Source: an uncultured Lachnospiraceae bacterium (GTDB lineage: Bacteria; Bacillota; Clostridia; Lachnospirales; Lachnospiraceae). Taken from it: 12,387 bases of DNA. The translations under genes were made by a program, and so were the position numbers. Under the pieces are notes generated by a model, which saw nothing but the letters and a program-made list of their open reading frames with translations, was not told where the DNA came from and searched no databases. The stretch is taken from assembly GCA_947178465.1 (NCBI GenBank), contig CAMWYL010000055.1, positions 1-12,387 of the forward strand, in the 5' to 3' direction. This document shows, piece by piece, positions 1-7,019 of the stretch (position 1 is its first letter; each line of letters opens with the position of its first letter).

Positions 1-45
1 ACACAAGGCTATTCGTCGGCAGCGTAAGAGGTGGATAAGAGACAG
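1..45 (+). other. Untrimmed Illumina Nextera adapter (technical artefact)
   Basis: Bases 1-4 (ACAC) match the end of the P5 flow-cell primer, bases 5-12 (AAGGCTAT) are an 8-nt stretch in the i5 index position, and bases 13-45 match the Nextera read-1 transposase adapter at 30 of 33 positions. The mismatches are at 26, 30 and 34. The last 19 bases correspond to the Tn5 mosaic end, finishing in TATAAGAGACAG. The index matches, from memory, the Nextera XT v2 i5 index S520. Order and spacing are exactly those of a sequencing-library end, so this is not genomic DNA. The three mismatches suggest a low-coverage, error-prone contig end. Confidence 0.95.
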
Positions 46-119
46 TACGATTATCTTCTTCCTTTTATGCCAGAGTAACGTAATCGAGACCATGACAACA
101 TCCGGTATGAAGGACTAAA

Positions 120-179
120 AACTGAAAAGAAATTCTAAGGCAATAGAGAACATTGCCTAAGAATTTCTAAGTTTCAGTT
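120..179. repeat. Long imperfect inverted repeat (hairpin)
   Basis: Three paired segments can be read: 120-127 with 172-179 (8 bp), 128-136 with 160-168 (9 bp) and 138-144 with 152-158 (7 bp). There is an A/A mismatch at 137/159, a 3-nt bulge at 169-171 and a 7-nt loop at 145-151, for about 24 bp in total. It begins right after a stop codon at 116-118, so it could act as a terminator or 3'-end stabiliser for an upstream gene. No T-tract follows it. A remnant of a short palindromic mobile repeat is an alternative. Confidence 0.7.
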
Positions 180-180
180 A

Positions 181-203
181 AAAGAATGCCTGCGGCATTC
201 TTT
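181..203. repeat. Perfect 10-bp hairpin with 3-nt loop
   Basis: AAAGAATGCC (181-190) is the exact reverse complement of GGCATTCTTT (194-203), separated by TGC. The right arm is also the start of the first 43-bp tandem unit. The left arm could therefore pair with the repeated GGCATTC in later units as well, giving alternative RNA or cruciform structures. The short T run at its end makes a weak terminator possible but not convincing. Confidence 0.65.
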
Positions 204-318
204 GCTGAATGGTCAAGGTGTAGAAAAGCATTGAAGGGCATTCTTTGTTGACCGGTCAAGATGCAGAAGAGCATTGAAGGGCATTCTTCGTTGACCGGTT
301 AAGGTGTAGAAGGGCATT
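194..318. repeat. 43-bp tandem repeat, 2 full units plus shortened third
   Basis: Units start at 194, 237 and 280, each beginning GGCATTCTT. The first two are 43 bp. The third lacks about 10 bp near its end, so the next GGCATT begins at 313. Units diverge at several positions, so the array is not fresh. Each contains a central block that is a perfect 12-bp palindrome in unit 2 and degenerate in units 1 and 3. The array sits 55-180 bp upstream of the first operon gene. It could be an operator array, a leader element or a dispersed intergenic repeat. Confidence 0.8.
205..302. promoter_or_regulatory. Candidate operator sites with palindromic core
   Basis: TTGACCGGTCAA at 248-259 is a perfect 12-bp palindrome. 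The same place in the neighbouring repeat units gives CTGAATGGTCAA (205-216) and TTGACCGGTTAA (291-302). The sites are spaced exactly 43 bp apart, close to four helical turns, and lie upstream of the seven-gene operon. Spacing and dyad symmetry are visible in the sequence. Binding by a regulator is inference only, and a neutral repeat family would give the same picture. Confidence 0.3.
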
Positions 319-372
319 TTTTATCAGACAACGGATGGGATAGAAGATAATAAAGGAAAGGGTGTGGGAAAT

Positions 373-1863
373 ATGAGGAATAGGAGAAAAGGAAAATGGG
401 GAAAGCGAATCGCGGCGCTGCTTTGCTCGACGCTGGTATTGGGTGTCAGTGTCGGGGAGACGGCACGGGCATCCTCGCTTCCCTATGACACCTATAATTA
501 TGATTATAGAGAGGATGCGGTATTTACGCCGTCCGCGTATGTGCCGGATACGAGTATCTCGGGTGTAGGTTTGGGCATTGGCGCGTTTTCGTCGCCGCAG
601 GATATGTGCGTGGCGCCGGATGGAAAGGTCTATGTGGCAGACACCGGAAATAATCGGATTGTAATCCTCGACAGCGATATGAAAACGGTAGTGCGAATTA
701 TCGACGAGTTTGCGCGGGACGGACAGACAGATACCTTTAATACGCCTTATGGGGTTGCGGTTTCCGGGAAAAACGAGCTTTATGTCGCGGACTCCGAGAA
801 TAAGAGAATTGTGGTATTGGATGAGAACGGCGGTTTTATCAAGATTGTTGACAATCCGACCTCGGAGATTTTGGAGGACGGATATGTATTTACACCGCTG
901 AAGGTCAGCGTGGACTACGCGGACCGTATCTACTGCATCGGACGGAATATGTTCGAGGGTATTATGGTATTCGATGAGAAAGGGGATTTTACAGGCTTCT
1001 TCGGAACGATTGAAGTACAGATTACTCTTTGGGAGAAGTTCTGGCGGAAGCTGGCAACAAAGGAAGAGCGTTCGAGACAGCAGCTCTTTATCCCGACGGA
1101 ATTTACGGGGATTGACGTGGATGGTGCGGGCTTTGTGTATGCTTCCAATATCGACCCGGAGGGAATGCAGGCGGTCAGACGTCTCAATCCCAAAGGAGAG
1201 GATGTTATCAAGAAGGGTGTCAGCGGAAATCTTGGTGGCGATGTGTCGATTTCCATGTCAGGAATTTACAGTGGTCCGTCAACGATTGTGGATGTTGTTT
1301 ACAGGGGAAGCGGTATTTATTCCATTCTCGACAGTAAGCGGGGAAGAGTTTTTACCTACGACAGGGAGGGCAATCTGCTTTACATCTTCGGCGGGCTTGG
1401 CTCTCAGGCGGGAACCTTCACAACACCCGTAGCGATTGAGTCAAGCGGAGAACGCATGATGGTGTTGGACTCCTATCGGGGCGAGATTATTACTTTTATT
1501 GAGACCCGCTATGGTAATCTGATTAACGAGGCGGTGGCGCTGCGTTATGACGGCGACGAGACTTTGGCGGTGGCGAAGTGGCAGGAGGTTTTGAAGCTGG
1601 ATGAGAACAACGAGCTTGCCAATACCGGTATCGGAAAGGCTTATTTGACTGCAGGAGACAATAAGAGCGCGATGAAGTATTTGAAGCTGGGAATGAACAG
1701 AGAGTATTATTCCATCGCTTTTAAACGATACCGTAATGAGATTTTAAAGGACAATATGAATTTCCTTTTGACGGGAATTGTTGTTATATGTATCGGAATT
1801 TATGTGTTTGGTAAGGTGCGTGACAAGAGAAAGGGAAAAACGAAGGAAGGAGGGATTTTGTAA
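373..1863 (+). CDS. Secreted NHL-repeat beta-propeller protein with TPR-like region and C-terminal membrane anchor
   Basis: The 496-aa product is predicted to act outside the membrane. It starts with a basic region and a hydrophobic signal peptide with likely cleavage after ARA near residue 33. NHL-type blades follow: residues 77-99 contain VYVADTGNNRIVIL and residues 115-150 contain ELYVADSENKRIVVLD. More degenerate blades run to about 380, consistent with a beta-propeller, a fold that usually binds proteins or glycans. Residues 385-445 read as a TPR-like helical pair, with alternating AVAKWQEVLKLD and AYLTAGD motifs. A transmembrane helix spans about 463-484 and is followed by a basic Lys/Arg tail, so the propeller faces outward. 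I chose ATG at 373 because GGAAAGGG at 355-362 lies 10 nt upstream, the spacing used by neighbours; an in-frame GTG at 364 is possible. It is the first gene of the operon and abuts the next directly. The binding partner is unknown. Confidence 0.85.
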   Translation: MRNRRKGKWGKRIAALLCSTLVLGVSVGETARASSLPYDTYNYDYREDAVFTPSAYVPDTSISGVGLGIGAFSSPQDMCVAPDGKVYVADTGNNRIVILDSDMKTVVRIIDEFARDGQTDTFNTPYGVAVSGKNELYVADSENKRIVVLDENGGFIKIVDNPTSEILEDGYVFTPLKVSVDYADRIYCIGRNMFEGIMVFDEKGDFTGFFGTIEVQITLWEKFWRKLATKEERSRQQLFIPTEFTGIDVDGAGFVYASNIDPEGMQAVRRLNPKGEDVIKKGVSGNLGGDVSISMSGIYSGPSTIVDVVYRGSGIYSILDSKRGRVFTYDREGNLLYIFGGLGSQAGTFTTPVAIESSGERMMVLDSYRGEIITFIETRYGNLINEAVALRYDGDETLAVAKWQEVLKLDENNELANTGIGKAYLTAGDNKSAMKYLKLGMNREYYSIAFKRYRNEILKDNMNFLLTGIVVICIGIYVFGKVRDKRKGKTKEGGIL

Positions 1864-2496
1864 ATGAAAAAATATTTTTCCAAGGATAAGTGGCAGTTTA
1901 TGTTTTACACGATGACACATCCTGCGGACGGCTTTTACGAAATCCGACACCGTGAGCAGGGAAGCGTTCCGCTTGCGGTTGCAATGGTAATCCTGTTTTC
2001 CATTTGCTTTTCCATGAACAGGATGCTGGCCAGCTTCGTGGTAAATGATGTGGATCCCAGAACGGTAGACAGCTTAAGGGAACTGAGTGCGGTATTGCTG
2101 CTGTATCTGCTGTTCTGTGTGGGAAACTGGTCGATTACCTGTCTGATGGAGGGTGAGGGAAGACTGAAGGATATCGCGATTGCGGTAGGCTACTCCCTGG
2201 TGCCGATGATTGTAACGATGGTTCCGGCAACGATTTTGAGTCAGGGCATCGCGGACAATGAGGAGGCATTCTATACGATGCTGATTGTTGTCGGCATCGG
2301 GTATTCCGTCATTATCGCACTGATTGGTATTATGCAGGTACACAATTATACGCTCGGGAAGACCATTGTGGTGCTGTTTCTGACGTTTATTGCAATGTTC
2401 ATTATTATTTTCGTATGCCTCCTGTTGGCGGATCTGGTTAATCAGATTTACAATTTCTTTTACAGTCTGTATACGGAAATCATATTCCGTAACTAG
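1864..2496 (+). CDS. Yip1-family integral membrane protein
   Basis: The 210-aa polytopic protein has a short charged cytoplasmic N terminus containing the THPADGFYEIR segment. I see such an element at the start of bacterial Yip1-domain proteins, just before the first helix. Five hydrophobic helices follow at about 36-58, 75-93, 102-125, 136-157 and 168-190, which fits the Yip1 fold. The ATG immediately follows the stop of the NHL gene, with AAGGAGG at 1847-1853 inside the end of that gene, so translation is probably coupled. No catalytic motif is visible. Its repeated pairing with NHL and DUF5696 proteins in sugar-transport operons, as I recall it, suggests an accessory membrane role such as assembly or scaffolding. 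That role is inference. Confidence 0.8.
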   Translation: MKKYFSKDKWQFMFYTMTHPADGFYEIRHREQGSVPLAVAMVILFSICFSMNRMLASFVVNDVDPRTVDSLRELSAVLLLYLLFCVGNWSITCLMEGEGRLKDIAIAVGYSLVPMIVTMVPATILSQGIADNEEAFYTMLIVVGIGYSVIIALIGIMQVHNYTLGKTIVVLFLTFIAMFIIIFVCLLLADLVNQIYNFFYSLYTEIIFRN

Positions 2497-2514
2497 AAGG
2501 GAGGAAAGCAGACG

Positions 2515-5097
2515 ATGAAACGGAAAACAAAAATAATCATTGCAGTGCTTTCCATTGCGCTTGTGGCAGGAGTGGCGTGGCTTGTAAATTATCTGGTACG
2601 CTATCAGTTTTATGATGATTACAAGGACTATACAAAGGATTACGCGTTTGAGTATGAGGAGAATGCGCCCGCCTTTACGCCGGTTGCGGAGAGCAAAAGC
2701 GATGTAGAGGGCATGGTGCTTGTCTGTGAAAATGCAAATCTGAAGCTGTATACGAATACAGAGACCGCGGAGGTAGCGGTGTATGACAAGCGAAACGGCG
2801 AGACGATATATTCCAATCCGCAGGATGCGGACGAGGACGCGGTTGCAAATCAGGTACATAAGAATTATCTGAGGTCACAGCTTGTAGTGGATTACTTTAA
2901 CTCAGGAAGAACTTCCTCCACCTACGACTCTTATTCGATGGGCGTTGCCAACGGACAGGTAGAGGCGCAGGCGATGGAGAACGGTATCCGCTATGTCTAT
3001 GAGATTGGCGATACGAGCAGCCCCACCGGAATTGTCCCGGTATATATTACGCGGGAGCGGTTAGAGCAGTTTATGTCAAAGCTGGATGAGCGTGATGCGA
3101 GAAAGGCGATAAGCAACTACACGGAGAGCTCAATCGGAGACGGCTGGATGGAGCTGATGGAATCTGCGCAGAAGGGTGCGGGAACACTGCGAAGACTGAC
3201 CGGATACTTTGAGGAGGCGGGCTACACGCAAGAGGACTACGAGCAGGATATGATGGAGTCCGGTGTGGAAGGCGCGATGAATGTTTCCTTTAAGCTTGCG
3301 CTTGAGTATCGCTTGGAGGAAGACAGTCTCGTGGTAACGCTTCCGACGGCTTCGATTGAGGAGCGTGGCGGCGGATATATCTATCGTGTACAGATGCTGC
3401 GTTATATGGGCGCGGGCGGTACACAGGAGGATGGCTACATGCTGGTTCCCAACGGCTCCGGTTCGCTGATTTACTTCAATAACGGCAAGACCTCCACGGA
3501 GGAGTACAGCCAGTTCATTTACGGGATTGACGCTCTTTCCATGGCATACACGGTCATTGATATCGGTGAGGATATCCGGATGCCTCTGTTTGGCATCAGC
3601 AGACCGGACAGCGGCATTCTCGTGACGATTGAGGACGGACAGTCGCTTGCGTCTGTCACGGCGGCAGTTGCGGGCAGGGTAAACGAATATAATTTTGCGT
3701 ATCCGACATTTTCCTTAAGAGGAACCGACAGGCTTTCCATGTTTGGCGCAACCGGAAATGAGGCGGAGCTGCCGATTCTGGAAACAAATTATTACAAGGC
3801 GGACTGTACGGTACGTTACACGTTCCTGACAAAGGAGAACGCGTCCTACGCGGGAATGGCAAATTATTACCGCAACCGTCTGATTGAGGAAGGAAAGCTT
3901 GCCCTGAACGGTGCACAGGGAGACATTCCGTTCTATTATGACATTATCGGCGGCGTGAAGCTGACAAATTATTTCCTGGGTGCGCAGTATCTGAGTGTAG
4001 AGCCGATGACCACCTTTGAGGAGGCGGGAAAGATCAGCGATGATCTGCTGGAAAGCGGTATTCACAATCAGGTGATGAACCTCCAGGGCTGGAGCAACGG
4101 CGGCTATTATCATGATGTGCCGGATAAGCTTAAGGTCATTGGAAAGCTTGGCGGGAAAAAGGGTCTTCAGGAATTGAATAACACAGTGACTGCAAACGGC
4201 GGTAAGCTTTATGTGGATAATGCGCTGCAGAAGGTAACCTATATTTCCAAGCGGTATAAGTACAATTACGAAAGCTCCCGCTATTACGGCGGCGGCTATA
4301 TCGCCAGCTTTGGGCAGCTCAGTCCGATCAGCCTGCGGCAGACTTCTTCCATGGGATACAGAGAGACGTTGTACGATTTGATGTCTCCGAAATTCCTGGT
4401 GCGCTATGTGGATGATTTCGTGGATGAGATGAATAAGATTGACAATGTGGGCATTTCCCTGCGTGACATGGGCGACAGCCTGTACTCTGATAAGAAGCGG
4501 ACGGAGGTTATTGACCGGAACCAGGCGATGTATATTCTGGAAGCGCAGCTTGCAAAGATTGACGGACTTGGCAGAAATATGATGGTAAGCGGCGGAAATG
4601 ATTATACCTTTGCGTATGCGGAGGACATTATCAACGCACCCATCAGCCATAATGACTATTTCATCTGTGATGAAGAGGTTCCGTTCTATGAGATGGTGAT
4701 TCACGGCTGTATCAATTACACCGGAAAGCCGATTAATCTGAGTGACGTATATGACCGGACGGACATTGTCCTGCAATTGATTGAGAACGGCGCGTCCCCC
4801 CATTTCACCTTTACATGGGAGGAGTCCAATAAGATGAAGTACTCGGGACTGAACCGCTATTATGCGACAACCTATGCAAATTGGCGCGACGATGCGGTTA
4901 CCATCTACGGTGAGGTAAATGCCGCGTTGAAATATGTAAACGGTGCGACCATCACGGATCACCGGATTTGTGACGGCGGTGTCAGGAAAATTACTTACAG
5001 CAACGGCGTGACCTGCTATATCAACACCTCAAGTACGGATGTGAAGGTGGACGGAAAGGTCATTCCGGCAAGAAGTTATGAAATGGAGGGAATATAA
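2515..5097 (+). CDS. DUF5696-type membrane-anchored extracytoplasmic protein, probable glycoside-hydrolase-like
   Basis: The 860-aa protein has one N-terminal hydrophobic helix (about 6-28) after MKRKTK and no lipobox, so it is predicted to be an anchored extracytoplasmic protein. Residues about 60-450 look beta-rich and may be a sandwich domain. From about 470 on, alternating strands and helices resemble a TIM-barrel glycosidase. Suggestive patches are QGWSNGGYYHD (W526, H533, D534), SLRDMGDSLYSD (D651, D654), FYEMVIHGCINYTG (H730) and FTFTWEESNKM (W768, E769, E770). The D651/D654 pair sits where acid residues end a barrel strand in many retaining glycosidases. The family call is from memory of Lachnospiraceae and Paenibacillus operons with Yip1 and sugar ABC genes, and no activity is established here. 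The SD is AAGGGAGG at 2497-2504, 10 nt before ATG. Its stop lies one base before the next start. The likely role is trimming a polysaccharide or oligosaccharide before import. Confidence 0.75.
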   Translation: MKRKTKIIIAVLSIALVAGVAWLVNYLVRYQFYDDYKDYTKDYAFEYEENAPAFTPVAESKSDVEGMVLVCENANLKLYTNTETAEVAVYDKRNGETIYSNPQDADEDAVANQVHKNYLRSQLVVDYFNSGRTSSTYDSYSMGVANGQVEAQAMENGIRYVYEIGDTSSPTGIVPVYITRERLEQFMSKLDERDARKAISNYTESSIGDGWMELMESAQKGAGTLRRLTGYFEEAGYTQEDYEQDMMESGVEGAMNVSFKLALEYRLEEDSLVVTLPTASIEERGGGYIYRVQMLRYMGAGGTQEDGYMLVPNGSGSLIYFNNGKTSTEEYSQFIYGIDALSMAYTVIDIGEDIRMPLFGISRPDSGILVTIEDGQSLASVTAAVAGRVNEYNFAYPTFSLRGTDRLSMFGATGNEAELPILETNYYKADCTVRYTFLTKENASYAGMANYYRNRLIEEGKLALNGAQGDIPFYYDIIGGVKLTNYFLGAQYLSVEPMTTFEEAGKISDDLLESGIHNQVMNLQGWSNGGYYHDVPDKLKVIGKLGGKKGLQELNNTVTANGGKLYVDNALQKVTYISKRYKYNYESSRYYGGGYIASFGQLSPISLRQTSSMGYRETLYDLMSPKFLVRYVDDFVDEMNKIDNVGISLRDMGDSLYSDKKRTEVIDRNQAMYILEAQLAKIDGLGRNMMVSGGNDYTFAYAEDIINAPISHNDYFICDEEVPFYEMVIHGCINYTGKPINLSDVYDRTDIVLQLIENGASPHFTFTWEESNKMKYSGLNRYYATTYANWRDDAVTIYGEVNAALKYVNGATITDHRICDGGVRKITYSNGVTCYINTSSTDVKVDGKVIPARSYEMEGI
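5085..5090 (+). promoter_or_regulatory. Shine-Dalgarno that fixes the permease 1 start
   Basis: GGAGGG lies within the last codons of the DUF5696 gene, 8 nt before ATG 5099. The frame stays open upstream to an ATG at 5078, but that start would lack such a site and would place extra residues before the typical permease N terminus. The arrangement implies translational coupling. Confidence 0.75.
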
Positions 5098-5098
5098 T

Positions 5099-6007
5099 AT
5101 GAAAAAGAAAAAAATGTCCCTCATGGCAAAGAGGAGTATCACAGGGTATATATTTATTATGCCATGGCTGGTAGGCTTTATCGTGTTTTATTTAAGAAGC
5201 CTGATTATGACCGCGAATTTTTCCCTCTCGGAAATCTCGGTGGCGGTCGGCGGCGGTTACAACACGAAGTTTGTCGGCTTGCAGAATTACCTCTTTGCGT
5301 TCCGCGCACACGGGAGCTTTAAGCAGGTATTGACAACCTCCGTTGGAAATATGTTGATTGACGTGCCGTTGATTACCTTTTTCAGTCTGTTGATGGCGAT
5401 GCTGCTGAACAAGAAGTTCAAGGGAAGGACATTGGTAAGGGCAATCTTCTTCCTGCCCGTTATTATGAACTCCGGAGCGATTACCGCGGCAATTGAGATG
5501 AGCCGTCAGATGCTGGCCGGAGGTCTGAGCGCGAGCAGCGCGGAGATAGCGAGCGCGTCAAGCGGTGTCGGCATGGCATATTATGTACAGATGTTCGGAA
5601 ACCTCGGTATTCCGAGGAATATTTTGGAATATATCGTGGCGGCCGTGGAACGAATCAATGATATTATCAGTGCGTCCGGCGTGCAGATCATCATCTTTAT
5701 CGCGGCGCTGCAGTCCATCCCGGGTTCGATGTATGAGGTTGCCAAGATTGAAGGCGCAACCGCGTATGAGACCTTCTGGAAGGTGACGTTCCCGATGGTA
5801 ATGCCGCACATTATCACCAATGTCGTGTATACGGTGGTTGATAATTTTGCCGAATCGGAAATCGTAGAGATGGCGTATGACACGGCCTTTAACGATATCA
5901 ATTACGGGCTGAGCTCGGCGATGAGCTTGGTGAGTACCGCGATTGTATGTGCGATTTTAGTATTGGTATGCGGGTTCATCCAGAAACGGACCTTCTATTA
6001 TAACTAG
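5099..6007 (+). CDS. Sugar ABC transporter permease, UgpA/LplB type
   Basis: The 302-aa inner-membrane subunit belongs to the carbohydrate-uptake-1 class of ABC importers. Helices lie at about 15-37, 84-104, 113-134, 192-210, 236-258 and 276-297. The cytoplasmic EAA loop that docks the ATPase is clear: residues around 208-230 contain EVAKIEGATAYETFWKVTFP, with E213, A215 and G219 at the conserved positions. Between helices 3 and 4 there is a long extracytoplasmic stretch (about 135-192) rich in Ala and Ser (GGLSASSAEIASASSG), longer than in classic MalF-like short forms. It resembles the MalF/LplB subunit and pairs with the next gene. The start lies one base after the DUF5696 stop. The substrate cannot be deduced from the permease alone. 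Confidence 0.93.
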   Translation: MKKKKMSLMAKRSITGYIFIMPWLVGFIVFYLRSLIMTANFSLSEISVAVGGGYNTKFVGLQNYLFAFRAHGSFKQVLTTSVGNMLIDVPLITFFSLLMAMLLNKKFKGRTLVRAIFFLPVIMNSGAITAAIEMSRQMLAGGLSASSAEIASASSGVGMAYYVQMFGNLGIPRNILEYIVAAVERINDIISASGVQIIIFIAALQSIPGSMYEVAKIEGATAYETFWKVTFPMVMPHIITNVVYTVVDNFAESEIVEMAYDTAFNDINYGLSSAMSLVSTAIVCAILVLVCGFIQKRTFYYN

Positions 6008-6023
6008 GAAAGGAGAACAGACA

Positions 6024-6977
6024 GTGAAAAAAGTATTGTTATCGGAAAATGACAGAAAGAAAATAATGTCCGCAATAAAGAATTTCCTGCTTTCTCTTTT
6101 CAGGTTTATTGTTATTGTCGGGATTTCGTATGTAATTTTGAGTCCGATCATCGGTATTGTCTCAAGTTCTTTCTTTTCGAATGCGGACGTGTATAATCCG
6201 ATGGTATACCTGCTTCCGCAGGCGCCGACAATGGAGCGTTACAGACTGGCGATGACACGTCTGGATTATTGGCGGACACTGGGAAAGACGATGCTCTATT
6301 CCTTATCGCTGATGGCGGTGCAGGTGGTTATCTGCTCCATGGTTGGGTACGGATTTGCAAGGTACAGCTTTCCGCTTAAGAAGCTGCTGTTTGGTTGTGT
6401 GGTTGTAATGATTGTCATTCCGACGCATACCATCATGCTTCCGATTTATGTGACCTTTGCAAAGTTTGATCCGCTGGGGCTTTGTACGCTGTTTACCGGT
6501 TCCTCGAAGAACCTGCTGTCGTCACCGGTGCCGATGTATATTATGACGGCGCTGGGCTGCGGACTTCGCTCCGGATTGTATATTTATATCTTTAACCAGT
6601 TTTTCAGAGGGCTTCCGAAAGAGATTGAGGAAGCGGCATTTGTGGACGGCGCCAGTACATGGTACACATATTTCCGTATCATGCTGGTGAACGCAATCCC
6701 TTCGGTTATCACTGTGGCCATATTTTCTATGGTTTGGCAGTATAACGATACATTTTATTCCAAGCTGTTTCTGATTGATCAGAAAATCGTTATCAGCAAA
6801 AGGATTGCCTCTTTGCAGGCGACGATTTCCAACCTTGATAAGGTTCTTGACCCGACGATATCGCAGCTCTATGTGTATGCAGGTATCGTGCTGGTCATTC
6901 TGCCGATATTGATTGTCTATGTGGCATTGCAGAAATACTTTATCGAAGGTGTTGAACGAAGCGGTATTGTTGGATAG
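6024..6977 (+). CDS. Carbohydrate ABC transporter permease, UgpE/LplC type
   Basis: The 317-aa second permease partners the preceding one in a heterodimeric channel. Six helices lie at about 20-48, 83-106, 120-143, 170-192, 220-240 and 284-304. The EAA loop is near canonical: LPKEIEEAAFVDGASTWYTY, with E203, A204, D208 and G209. The C terminus, KYFIEGVERSGIVG, has the amphipathic ending typical of MalG/UgpE-type subunits. A GTG start is required because AAAGGAG (6009-6015) lies 8 nt upstream and no suitable ATG is nearby. The gap to permease 1 is 16 bp. No ATPase gene follows, so the complex presumably uses a shared MsmK/UgpC-like ATPase encoded elsewhere. That is family knowledge and is not shown here. 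Confidence 0.95.
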   Translation: MKKVLLSENDRKKIMSAIKNFLLSLFRFIVIVGISYVILSPIIGIVSSSFFSNADVYNPMVYLLPQAPTMERYRLAMTRLDYWRTLGKTMLYSLSLMAVQVVICSMVGYGFARYSFPLKKLLFGCVVVMIVIPTHTIMLPIYVTFAKFDPLGLCTLFTGSSKNLLSSPVPMYIMTALGCGLRSGLYIYIFNQFFRGLPKEIEEAAFVDGASTWYTYFRIMLVNAIPSVITVAIFSMVWQYNDTFYSKLFLIDQKIVISKRIASLQATISNLDKVLDPTISQLYVYAGIVLVILPILIVYVALQKYFIEGVERSGIVG

Positions 6978-6981
6978 CACC

Positions 6982-6996
6982 GGAAGCAAGACTTCC
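6982..6996 (+). other. Small hairpin between permease and lipoprotein genes
   Basis: GGAAG (6982-6986) can pair with CTTCC (6992-6996) around a 5-nt loop, inside the operon's largest internal gap (42 bp). There is no T-tract, so it is not a terminator. It could protect a processed mRNA end and raise the relative level of the two downstream binding proteins, as often seen for binding-protein genes. The stem is short and may be chance. Confidence 0.25.
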
Positions 6997-7005
6997 AAAA
7001 GAAAA

Positions 7006-7010
7006 GGAGG
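7006..7010 (+). promoter_or_regulatory. Shine-Dalgarno that selects a TTG start
   Basis: GGAGG directly abuts the in-frame ATG at 7011, leaving no spacer, but lies 9 nt before TTG at 7020. The TTG start also gives a compact lipoprotein signal peptide beginning MKAKK. Confidence 0.7.
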
Positions 7011-7019
7011 ATGAGAAAG

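Larger units (their letters stand above)
46..372. other. Contig-end intergenic region, repeat-rich, no convincing gene
   Basis: No credible complete gene is visible. A 23-codon open stretch reads from 47 to a TAA at 116-118 and could be the 3' tail of an upstream gene cut by the contig end. Another frame, from 46, stops at 76-78. Neither tail is recognisable and the adjoining consensus contains errors. The rest holds the long hairpin at 120-179, the short hairpin at 181-203 and the 43-bp tandem repeats at 194-318. The operon promoter should lie here or further upstream. The only -10-like element near the first gene, GATAAT at 346-351, lacks a convincing -35 partner, so no promoter is called. 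Confidence 0.6.

Noticed and set aside
27..45. Tn5-like mosaic end suggesting a transposon terminus
   Set aside because: It is part of the Nextera adapter, with P5 tail and index in the expected positions.
194..318. CRISPR-like repeat array
   Set aside because: The units are contiguous with no unique spacers, they diverge from each other, and no cas gene is visible.
3715..4962. 415-codon open frame on the minus strand inside the DUF5696 gene
   Set aside because: It is a shadow of biased codon use in the plus-strand gene. The translation has no family features and no upstream ribosome binding site was seen.
5093..5098. TATAAT before permease 1 as an internal promoter
   Set aside because: No -35-like element lies at 16-18 bp, and the sequence overlaps a stop codon and the coupled start.
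7011..7013. ATG 7011 as the lipoprotein start
   Set aside because: It touches the Shine-Dalgarno sequence with no spacer; TTG 7020 has normal spacing.
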